Shown here: piece after piece, positions 33,403 through 45,476 of the stretch | Layout of the letters: each line of letters starts with the position of its first letter | How positions within the stretch are numbered: position 1 is the first letter of the stretch | Source of the DNA: Metellina segmentata | Taxonomy: Eukaryota; Arthropoda; Arachnida; Araneae; Tetragnathidae | NCBI GenBank assembly: GCA_947359465.1 | Contig: OX375879.1 | Location: 126,575,260 to 126,639,259 of the forward strand | DNA: 64,000 nt | Direction of reading: 5' to 3' | Notes under the pieces: model-generated | What the model saw: the letters and a program-made list of their open reading frames with translations, nothing else | Databases searched by the model: none | What the model was told of the DNA's origin: nothing | Translations under genes and position numbers: made by a program

Positions 33403-35677
33403 TTAGAGTAGAATTTGAACTGATAGATATAACATTTGCATTGAGTTTAAAAGAAGGTTCTTTCTGGTATCCAACCGGAGACCATCCGCGTGTAAAGCAG
33501 ACGTGATCACCACTACACTACACAACCACTTATATATTAGAGAACAGTTTGAACTGATAGAAATAACATTTGCATTGAGTTTACAAGAAGGTTCTTTCGG
33601 GTATCGAACCGGAGACCTTACGCGAGTAAAGCAGACGTGATCACCACTACACCACACAAACACTTATTTATGAGAGAAGAATTTGAACTGATAGAAATAA
33701 CATTTCTATTGAGTTTAAAAGAAGGTTCTTTCGGGTATCGAACCGGAGACCTTCCGCGTGTAAAGCAGACGTGATCACCACTACACCACACAACCACTTA
33801 TTTATTTGAGAAGAATTTGAACTGATAGAAATAACATATTTCCATTGAGTTTAAAAGAAGGTTCTTCCGGGTATCGAACCGGAGACCTTCCGCGTGTAAA
33901 GCAGGAGTGATCACCACTACACCACCCAACCACTTATTTATTAGAGAAGAATTTGAACTCATAGAAATAACATTTGCGTCGAGTTTAAAAGAAGTTTCTT
34001 TCGAGGCTAGAAACGAAGACCTTCCGCTTGTAAAGCAGACGTGATCACCACTACACTACACAACCACTTATTTATTAGAGAACAGTTTGAACTGATAGAA
34101 ACAACATTTGCATTGAGTTTAAAAAAAGGTTCTTTCGGGTATCGAACCGGAGACCTTCCGCGTGTATAGCAGACGTGATCACCAATACACCACACAACCA
34201 CTTATTTATTAGAGAAAAATTTGAAATGATAGAAATAACATATTTCCATTGAGTTTAAAAGAAGATTCTTTCGGGTATCGAACCGGAGACCTTCCGAGTG
34301 TAAAGCAGGCGTGATCACCACTACACCACACAACCACTTATTTATTAGAGAAGAATTTGAACTCATAGAAATAACATTTGCGTCGAGTTTAAAAGAAGTT
34401 TTTTTCGAGGATAGAAACGAAGACCTTCCGCTTGTAAAGCAGATGTGATCACCACTACACTACACAACCACTTATTTATTAGAGAACAGTTTGAACTGAT
34501 AGAAATAACATTTGCATTGAGTTTAAAAGAAGGTTCTTTCGGGTATCGAACTGGAGACCTTACGCGAGTAAAGCAGACGTGATCACCACTACACCACCCA
34601 ACCACTTATTCATGGGAGAAGAATTTGAACTGATAGAAATAACATTTGCATCGAGTTTAAAAGAAGGTTCTTTCGGGTAACGAAAGGAAGACCTTCCACG
34701 TGTAAAGCAGACGTGATCACCACTACACAACACAACCACTTATTTATTAGAGAACAGTTTGAACTGATAGAAATAACATTTGCATTGAGTTTAAAAGAAG
34801 GTTCTTTCGGGTATCGAAACGAAGACCTTCCGCGTGTAAAGCAGACGTGATCACCACTACACAACACAACCACTTATTTATTAGGGAAGAATTTGAACTG
34901 ATAATAATAATATTTGCATTGAGTTTAAAAGAAGGTTCTTTCGGGTATCGAACCGGAAACATTCCGCTTGTAAAGCAGACGTGATCACAATTACACCACA
35001 CAACCACTTATTTATTAGAGAAGAATTTGAACTGATAGAAATAACATTTCCATTGAGTTTAAAAGAAGGTTCTTTCGTGTATCGAACCGGAGACCTTCCA
35101 CGATTAAAGCAGATGTGATCACCACTACACCACACAACCACTTACTTATTAGAGAAGAATTTGAACTGATAGAAATAACATTTCCATTGAGTTTAATAGA
35201 AGGTTCTTTCGGGTATCGAACCGGAGACCTTCCGCGTGTAAAGCAGATGTGATCACCACTACACCACACAACCACTTACTTATTAGAGAAGAATTTGAAC
35301 TGATAGAAATAACATTTGCATTGAGTTTAAAAGAAGGTTATTTCGGGTAACGAAAGGAAGACCTTCCGCGTGTAAAGCAGACGTGATCACCACTACACAT
35401 CACAACCACTTATTTATTAGGGAAGAATTTGAACTGATAGATATAACATTTGCATTGAGTTTAAAAGAAGGTTCTTTCTGGTATCCAACCGTAGACCTTC
35501 CGCGTGTAAAGCAGACGTGATCACCACTACACCACACAACCACTTATTTATTAGAGAAGAATTTGAACTGATAGAAATATCATTTGCATTTAGTTTAATA
35601 GAAGGTTCTTTCGGGTATCCAACCGGAGACCTTCCGCGTGTAAAGCAGATGTGATCACCACTACACCACACAACCAC
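33403..35677 (-). repeat. Large higher-order block, copy 2 (offset 8192 bp)
   Basis: Second copy of the 25211-27485 block. It is followed by a short series (35685-37017) in which the 938-bp group at 35417-36079 is partly repeated at 36355 onward. Confidence 0.75.
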
Positions 35678-38600
35678 TTACTTATTAGAGAAGAATTTGA
35701 ACTGATAGAAATAACATTTGCATTGAGTTTAAAAGAAGGTTATTTCGGGTAACGAAAGGAAGACCTTCCGCGTGTAAAGCAGACGTGATCACCACTACAC
35801 AACACAACCACTTATTTATTAGGGAAGAATTTGAACTGATAATAATAATATTTGCATTGAGTTTAAAAGAAGGTTCTTTCGGGTATCGAACCGGAAACAT
35901 TCCGCGTGTAAAGCAGACGTGATCACAATTACACCACACAACCACTTATTTATTAGAGAAGAATTTGAACTGATAGAAATAACATTTCCATTGAGTTTAA
36001 AAGAAGGTTCTTTCGGGTATCGAACCGGTGACCTTCCGCGTGTAAAGCAGATGTGATCACCACTACACCACACAACCACTTACTTATTAGAGAAGAATTT
36101 GAACTGATAGAAATAACATTTCCATTGAGTTTAATAGAAGGTTCTTTCGGGTATCCAACCGGAGACCTTCCGCGTGTAAAGCAGATGTGATCACCACTAC
36201 ACCACACAACCACTTACTTATTAGAAAAGAATTTGAACTGATAGAAATAACATTTGCATTGAGTTTAAAAGAAGGTTATTTCGGGTAACGAAAGGAAGAC
36301 CTTCCGCGTGTAAAGCAGACGTGATCACCACTACACATCACAACCACTTATTTATTAGGGAAGAATTTGAACTGATAGATATAACATTTGCATTGAGTTT
36401 AAAAGAAGGTTCTTTCTGGTATCCAACCGTAGACCTTCCACGTGTAAAGCAGACGTGATCACCACTACACCACACAACCACTTATTTATTAGAGAAGAAT
36501 TTGAACTGATAGAAATATCATTTGCATTTAGTTTAATAGAAGGTTCTTTCGGGTATCCAACCGGAGACCTTCCGCGTGTAAAGCAGATGTGATCACCACT
36601 ACACCACACTACCACTTACTTATTAGAGAAGAATTTGAACTGATAGAAATAACATTTGCATTGAGTTTAAAAGAAGGTTATTTCGGGTAACGAAAGGAAG
36701 ACCTTCCGCGTGTAAAGCAGACGTGATCACCACTACACATCACAACCACTTATTTATTAGGGAAGAATTTGAACTGATAGATATAACATTTGCATTGAGT
36801 TTAAAAGAAGGTTCTTTCTGGTATCCAACCGTAGACCTTCCGCGTGTAAAGCAGACGTGATCAACACTACACCACACAACCACTTATTTATTAGAGAAGA
36901 ATTTGAACTGATAGAAATATCATTTGCATTTAGTTTAAAAGCAGGTTCTTTCGGGGATCGAAACGAAGACCTTCCGCGTGTAAAGCAGACGTGATCACCA
37001 CTAAACCACACAAACACTTATTTATTAGAGTAGAATTTGAACTGATAGATATAACATTTGCATTGAGTTTAAAAGAAGGTTCTTTCTGGTATCCAACCGG
37101 AGACCATCCGCGTGTAAAGCAGACGTGATCACCGCTACACCACGCAACCACTTATTTATTAGAGAAGAATTTGAACTGATAGAAATATCATTTGCATTTA
37201 GTTTAAAAGCAGGTTCTTTCGGGGATCGAAACGAAGACCTTCCGCGTGTAAAGCAGACGTGATCACCACTACACCACACAACCACTTGTTTATTAGAGAA
37301 GAATTTGAAATGATAGAAATATTATTTGCATCGAGTTTAAAAGAAGGTTCTTTCGGGTATCGAACCGGAGACCTTCCGCGTGTAAAGCAGACGTGATCAC
37401 CACTACACCACAAAACCACTTATTTATTAGAGAATAATTTGAACTAATAGAAATAACATTTCCATTGAGTTTAATAGAAGGTTCTTTCGGGGATCGAACC
37501 GGATACCTTCCGCGTGTAAAGCAGACGTGATCACCACTACACCACACAACCACTTATTTATTAGAGAAGAATTTGAACTGATAGAAATATCATTTGCATT
37601 TAGTTTAAAAGCAGGTTCTTTCGGGGATCGAAACGAAGACCTTCCGCGTGTAAAGCAGACGTGATCACCACTAAACCACACAAACACTTATTTATTAGAG
37701 TAGAATTTGAACTGATAGATATAACATTTGCATTGAGTTTAAAAGAAGGTTCTTTCTGGTATCCAACCGGAGACCATCCGCGTGTAAAGCAGACGTGATC
37801 ACCACTACACTACACAACCACTTATTTATTAGAGAACAGTTTGAACTGATAGAAATAACATTTGCATTGAGTTTACAAGAAGGTTCTTTCGGGTATCGAA
37901 CCGGAGACCTTACGCGAGTAAAGCAGACGTGATCACCACTACACCACACAAACACTTATTTATGAGAGAAGAATTTGAACTGATGGAAATAACATTTCTA
38001 TTGAGTTTAAAAGAAGGTTCTTTCGGGTATCGAACCGGAGACCTTCCGCGTGTATAGCAGACGTGATCACCAATACACCACACAACCACTTATTTATTAG
38101 AGAAGAATTTGAACTGATAGAAATAACATATTTCCATTGAGTTTAAAAGAAGATTCTTTCGGGTATCGAACCGGAGACCTTCCGAGTGTAAAGCAGGCGT
38201 GATCACCACTACACAACACAACCACTTATTTATTAGAGAAGAATTTGAACTCATAGAAATAACATTTGCGTCAAGTTTAAAAGAAGTTTCTTTCGAGGAT
38301 AGAAACGAAGACCTTCCGCTTGTAAAGCAGATGTGATCACCACTACACTACACAACCACTTATTTATTAGAGAACAGTTTGAACTGATAGAAATAACATT
38401 TGCATTGAGTTTAAAAGAAGGTTCTTTCGGGTATCGAACTGGAGACCTTACGCGAGTAAAGCAGACGTGATCACCACTACACCACCCAACCACTTATTTA
38501 TGGGAGAAGAATTTGAACTGATAGAAATAACATTTGCATCGAGTTTAAAAGAAGGTTCTTTCGGGTAACGAAAGGAAGACCTTCCACGTGTAAAGCAGAC

Positions 38601-41600
38601 GTGATCACCACTACACAACACAACCACTTATTTATTAGAGAACAGTTTGAACTGATAGAAATAACATTTGCATTGAGTTTAAAAGAAGGTTCTTTCGGGT
38701 ATCGAAACGAAGACCTTCCGCGTGTAAAGCAGACGTGATCACCACTACACAACACAACCACTTATTTATTAGGGAAGAATTTGAACTGATAATAATAATA
38801 TTTGCATTGAGTTTAAAAGAAGGTTCTTTCGGGTATCGAACCGGAAACATTCCGCGTGTAAAGCAGACGTGATCACAATTACACCACACAACCACTTATT
38901 TATTAGAGAAGAATTTGAACTGATAGAAATAACATTTCCATTGAGTTTAAAAGAAGGTTCTTTCGGGTATCGAACCGGAGACCTTCCGCGTGTAAAGCAG
39001 ATGTGATCACCACTACACCACACAACCACTTACTTATTAGAGAAGAATTTGAACTGATAGAAATAACATTTCCATTGAGTTTAATAGAAGGTTCTTTCGG
39101 GTATCCAACCGGAGACCTTCCGCGTGTAAAGCAGATGTGATCACCACTACACCACACAACCACTTACTTATTAGTGAAGAATTTGAACTGATAGAAATAA
39201 CATTTGCATTGAGTTTAAAAGAAGGTTATTTCGGGTAACGAAAGGAAGACCTTCCGCGTGTAAAGCAGACGTGATCACCACTACACATCACAACCACTTA
39301 TTTATTAGGGAAGAATTTGAACTGATAGATATAACATTTGCATTGAGTTTAAAAGAAGGTTCTTTCTGGTATCCAACCGTAGACCTTCCGCGTGTAAAGC
39401 AGACGTGATCACCACTACACCACACAACCACTTATTTATTAGAGAAGAATTTGAACTGATAGAAATATCATTTGCATTTAGTTTAAAAGCAGGTTCTTTC
39501 GGGGATCGAAACAAAGACCTTCCGCGTGTAAATCAGACGTGATCACCACTAAACCACACAAACACTTATTTATTAGAGTAGAATTTGAACTGATAGATAT
39601 AACATTTGCATTGAGTTTAAAAGAAGGTTCTTTCTGGTATCCAACCGGAGACCATCCGCGTGTAAAGCAGACGTGATCACCGCTACACCACGCAACCACT
39701 TATTTATTAGAGAAGAATTTGAACTGATAGAAATATCATTTGCATTTAGTTTAAAAGCAGGTTCTTTCGGGGATCGAAACGAAGACCTTCCGCGTGTAAA
39801 GCAGACGTGATCACCACTACACCACACAACCACTTGTTTATTAGAGAAGAATTTGAAATGATAGAAATATTATTTGCATCGAGTTTTAAAGAAGGTTCTT
39901 TCGGGTATCGAACCGGAGACATTCCGCGTGTAAAGCAGACGTGATCACCACAACACCACAAAACCACTTATTTATTAGAGAATAATTTGAACTAATAGAA
40001 ATAACATTTCCATTGAGTTTAATAGAAGGTTCTTTCGGGGATCGAACCGGATACCTTCCGCGTGTAAAGCAGACGTGATCACCACTACACCACACAACCA
40101 CTTATTTATTAGAGCAGAATTTGAACTGATAGAAATATCATTTGCATTTAGTTTAAAAGCAGGTTCTTTCGGGGATCGAAACGAAGACCTTCCGCGTGTA
40201 AAGCAGACGTGATCACCACTAAACCACACAAACACTTATTTATTAGAGTAGAATTTGAACTGATAGATATAACATTTGCATTGAGTTTAAAAGAAGGTTC
40301 TTTCTGGTATCCAACCGGAGACCATCCGCGTGTAAAGCAGACGTGATCACCACTACACCACACAACCACTTATTTATTAGAGAAAAATTTGAACTGATAG
40401 AAATATCATTTGCATTTATTTTAAAAGCAGGTTCTTTCGGGGATCGAAACGAAGATCTTCCGCGTGTAAAGCAGACGTGATCACCACTACACCACACAAC
40501 CACTTATTTATTAGAGAAGAATTTGAACTGATAGAAATATTATTTGCATCGAGTTTAAAAGAAGGTTCTTTCGGGTATCGAACCGGAGACCTTCCGCGTG
40601 TAAAGCAGACGTGATCACCACTACACCACACAACCACTTATTTATGAGAGAAAAATTTGAACTGATAGAAATAACATTTCCATTGAATTTAAAAGAAGGT
40701 TCTTTCGGGTATCGAACCGGCGACCTTCCGAGTGTAAAGCAGGAGTGATCACCACTACACCACACAACCACTTATTTAATAGAGAAGAATTTGAACTGAT
40801 AGAAATAACATTTCCATTGAGTTTAAAAGAAGGTTCTTTCGGGTATCGAACCGGAGACCTTCCGCGTGTAAAGCAGACGTGATCACCACTACACCACACA
40901 ATCACTTATTTATTAGAGAAGAATTTGAACTGATAGAAATAACATATTTCCATTGAGTTTAAAAGAAGGTTCTTTCGGGTATCGAACCGGAGACCTTCCG
41001 CGTGTAAACCAGGAGTGATCACCACTACACCACACAACCACCTATTTATTAGAGAAGAATTTGAACTGATAGAAATAACATTTCCATCTAGTTTAAAAGA
41101 AGGTTCTTTCGAGTATCGAACCGGAGACCTTCCGCGAGTAAAGCATTCGTGATCACCACTACACCACACAACCACTTATTTATGAGAGAAAAATTTGAAC
41201 TGATAGAAATAACATTTCCATTGAATTTAAAAGAAGGTTCTTTCGGGTATCGAACCGGAGACCTTCCGCGAGTAAAGCAGTCGTGATCACCACTACACCA
41301 CACAACCACTTATTTATTAGATAAGAATTTGAACTGATAGAAATAACATTTGCATTGAGTTTAAAAGAAGGTTCTTTCGGGTAACGAAAGGAAGACCTTC
41401 CGCGTGTAAAGCAGACGTGATCACCACTACACATCACAACCACTTATTTATTAGGGAAGAATTTGAACTGATAGAAATAACATTTGCATCGAGTTTAAAA
41501 GAAGGTTCTTTCGGGGATCGAAACGAAGACCTTCCGCGTGTAAAAAAGACGTGATCACAACTACAGCTCACAGCCACTTATTTATTAGAGAAGAATTTGA

Positions 41601-44448
41601 ACTGATAGAAATATCATTTGCATTTAGTTTAAAAGCAGGTTCTTTCGGGGATCGAAACGAAGACCTTCCGCGTGTAAAGCAGACGTGATCACCACTAAAC
41701 CACAAAACCACTTATTTATTAGAGAAGAATTTGAACTAATAGAAATAACATTTCCATTGAGTTTAATAGAAGGTTCTTTCGGGGATCGAAACGAAGACCT
41801 TCCGCGTGTAAAGCAGACGTGATCACCACTACACCACACAACCACTTACTTAGTAGAGAAGAATATGAACTGATAGAAATAACATTTCCATTGAGTTTAA
41901 AAGAAGGTTCTTTCGGGTATCGAACCGGAGACATTCCGCGTGTAAAGCAGACGTGATCACCACTACACCACACAACCACTTATTTATGAGAGAAAAATTT
42001 GAACTGATAGAAATAACATTTCCATTGAATTTAAAAGAAGGTTCTTTCGGGTATCGAACCGGCGACCTTCCGAGTGTAAAGCAGAAGTGATCACCACTAC
42101 ACCACACAACCACTTATTTATTAGAGAAGAATTTGAACTGATAGAAATAACATTTCCATTGAGTTTAAAAGAAGGTTCTTTCGGGTATCGAACCGGAGAC
42201 CTTCCGCGTGTAAAGCAGACGTAATCACCACTACACCACACAACCACTTATTTATTAGAGAAGAATTTGAACTGATAGAAATAACATATTTCCATTGAGT
42301 TTAAAAGAAGGTTCTTTCGGGTATCGAACCGGAGTCCTTCCGCGTGTAAAGCAGGAGTGATCACCACTACACCACACAACCACCTATTTATTAGAGAAGA
42401 ATTTGAACTGATAGAAATAACATTTCCATTGAGTTTAAAAGAAGGTTCATTCGGGTATCGAACCGGAGACCTTCCGCGAGTAAAGCAGTCGTGATCACCA
42501 CTACACCACACAACCACTTATTTATGAGAGAAGAATTTGAACTGATAGAAATAACATTTCCATTGAATTTAAAAGAAGGTTCTTTCGGGTATCGAACCGG
42601 CGACCTTCCGAGTGTAAAGCAGACGTGATCACCACTACACCACACAACCACTTATTTATTAGATAAGAATTTGAACTGATAGAAATAACATTTGCATTGA
42701 GTTTAAAAGAAGGTTCTTTCGGGTAACGAAAGGAAGACCTTCCGCGTGTAAAGCAGACGTGATCACCACTACACATCACAACCACTTATTTATTAGGGAA
42801 GAATTTGAACTGATAGAAATAACATTTGCATCGAGTTTAAAAGAAGGTTCTTTCGGGGATCGAAACGAAGACCTTCCGCGTGTAAAGCAGACGTGATCAC
42901 CACTACACCACACAACCACTTATTAATTAGAATAGAATTTGAACTCATAGATATAACATTTACATTGAGTTTAATAGAAGGTTCTTTCGGGTATCGAACC
43001 GAAGACCTTCCGCGTGTAAAGCAGACGTGATCTCAACTACACATCACAACCACTTATTTATTAGGGAAGAATTTGAACTGATAGAAATAACATTTGCATC
43101 CAGTTTAAAAGAAGGTTCTTTCGGGAATCGAAACGAAGACCTTCCGCGTGTAAAGTAGACGTGATCACCACTACACATCACAACCACTTATTTATTAGGG
43201 AAGAATTTGAACTAAGAGAAATAACATTTGCGTCGAGCTTAAAAGAAGTTTCTTTCGAGGATAGAAACGAAGACCTTCCGCGTGTAAAGCAGATGTGATC
43301 ACCACTACACTACACAACCACTTATTTATTAGAGAACAGTTTGAACTGATAGAAATAACATTTGCAATGAGTTTAAAAGAAGGTTCTTTCGGGTATCGAA
43401 ACGAAGACCTTACGCGAGTAAAGCAGACGTGATCACCACTACACCACACAACCACTTAGTTACGAGAGAAGAATTTGAACTGATAGAAATAACATTTCTA
43501 TTGAGTTTAAAAGAAGGTTCTTTCGGGCATCGAACCGGAGACCTTCCGTGTGTAAAGCAGACGTGATCACCACTACACCACACAACCACTTATTTATTAG
43601 AGAAGAATTTGAACTGATAGAAATAACATATTTCCATTGAGTTTAAAAGAAGGTTCTTTCGGGTATCGAACCGGAGACCTTCCGCGTGTAAAGCAGGAGT
43701 GATAACCACTACACCACACAACCACTTATTTATTAGGGAAGAATTTGAACTGATAGAAATAACATTTCCATTGAGTTTAAAAGAAGGTTCTTTCGGGTAT
43801 CGAACCGGAGACCTTCCGCGAGTAAAACAGGCGTGATCACCACTACACCACACAACCACTTATTTATGAGAGAAGAATTTGAACTGATAGAAATAACAGT
43901 TCCATTGAATTTAAAAGAAGGTTCTTTCGGGTATCGTACTGGCGACTTTCGGAGTGTAAAGCAGACGTGATCACCACTACACCACACAACCACTTATTTA
44001 TTAGAGAACAGTTTGAACTGATAGAAATAACATTTGCATTGAGTTTAAAAGAAGGTTCTTTCGGGTATCGAAAAGAAGACCTTCCGCGTGTAAATCAGAC
44101 GTGATCACCACTACACATCACAACCACTTATTTATTAATAAAGAATTTGAAATGATAGAAATATTATTTGCATCGAGTTTAAAAGAAGGTTCTTTCGGGT
44201 ATCGAACCGGAGACATTCCGTGTGTAAAGCAGTCGTGATCACCACTACACCACACAACCACTTATTTATGAGAGAAGAATTTGAACTGATAGAAATAACA
44301 TTTCCATTGAATTTAAAAGAAGGTTCTTTCGGGTATCGAACCGGAGACATTCCGCGTGTAAAACAGACGTGATCACCACTACACCACACAACCACTTATT
44401 TATTAGAGAAGAATTTGAACTGATAGAAATAACATTTCCATTGAGTTT

Positions 44449-44452
44449 AAAA
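44449..44452 (-). terminator. T4 Pol III terminator in representative monomer
   Basis: On the - strand the sequence just after the acceptor end is TTC then TTTT then AAAC. A run of four T placed three bases after the tRNA-like 3' end is what Pol III needs to stop. The matching AAAA on the + strand (in TTTAAAAGAAGG) is kept in most monomers. Variants such as TTTAATAGAAGG and TTTACAAGAAGG break it. Confidence 0.7.
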
Positions 44453-44465
44453 GAAGGTTCTTTCG

Positions 44466-44476
44466 GGTATCGAACC
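44466..44476 (-). promoter_or_regulatory. Pol III box B in representative monomer
   Basis: GGTTCGATACC on the - strand matches GGTTCGANNCC exactly. Many monomers keep it. Others carry damaged forms such as GTTTCGATCCC, CTTTCGTTACC, GTTTCTATCCT or AGTACGATACC. Confidence 0.8.
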
Positions 44477-44509
44477 GGAGACCTTCCGCGTGTAAAGCAG
44501 ACGTGATCA

Positions 44510-44520
44510 CCACTACACCA
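44510..44520 (-). promoter_or_regulatory. Pol III box A in representative monomer
   Basis: TGGTGTAGTGG on the - strand matches TRGYNNARNNG at every position. The same motif, or a near copy, is present in almost every monomer of the array. It would bind TFIIIC together with box B 33 bp downstream. Confidence 0.8.
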
Positions 44521-45476
44521 CACAACCACTTATTTATTAGAGAAGAATTTGAACTAATAGAAATAACATATTTCCATTGAGTTTAAAAGAAGGTTCTTTC
44601 GGGTATCGAACCGGAGTCCTTCCGCGTGTAAAGCAGGAATGATCACCACTACACCACACAACCACCTATTTATTAGAGAAGAATTTGAACTGATAGAAAT
44701 AACATTTCCATTGAGTTTAAAAGAAGGTTCATTCGGGTATCAAACCGGAGACCTTCCGCGAGTAAAGCAGTCGTGATCACCACTACACCACACAACCACT
44801 TATTTATGAGAGAAGAATTTGAACTGATAGAAATAACATTTCCATTGAATTTAAAAGAAGGTTCTTTCGGGTATCGAACCGGCGACCTTCCGAGTGTAAA
44901 GCAGACGTGATCACCACTACACCACACAACCACTTATTTATTAGATAAGAATTTGAACTGATAGAAATAACATTTGCATTGAGTTTAAAAGAAGGTTCTT
45001 TCGGGTAACGAAAGGAAGACCTTCCGCGTGTAAAGCAGACGTGATCACCACTACACATCACAACCACTTATTTATTAGGGAAGAATTTGAACTGATAGAA
45101 ATAACATTTGCATCGAGTTTAAAAGTAGGTTCTTTCGGGGATCGAAACGAAGACCTTCCGCGTGTAAAGCAGACGTGATCACCACTACACCACACAAACA
45201 CTTATTTATTAGAGTAGAATTTGAACTCAAAGATATAACATTTCCATTGAGTTTAAAAGAAGGTTCTTTCGGGTATCGAACCGAAGTCCTTCCACGTGTA
45301 AAGCAGACGTGATCTCAACTACACATCACAACCACTTATTTATTAGGGAAGAATTTGAACTGATAGAAATAACATTTGCATCCAGTTTAAAAGAAGGTTC
45401 TTTCGGGAATCGAAACGAAGACCTTCCGCGTGTAAAGTAGACGTGATCACCACTACACATCACAACCACTTATTTA

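Larger units (their letters stand above)
44456..44527 (-). ncRNA. Representative tRNA-Val(UAC)-like unit of the satellite
   Basis: One consensus-like monomer, given as the example for all. It is 72 nt on the - strand and fits tRNA numbering without gaps: acceptor GGTTGTG, linker TG, D arm, G26, anticodon stem TCTGC, loop TTTACAC, GCGGA, variable loop AGGTC, T arm TCCGG-TTCGATA-CCCGA, acceptor AAGAACC. The anticodon UAC is at 44492-44494. Mismatches are G5-G68, G7-A66, U13-U22 and C51-C63. These make a working tRNA doubtful, and base 73 is T rather than the usual A. It is best called a tRNA-Val-related sequence or pseudogene that keeps its transcription signals. Confidence 0.8.
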
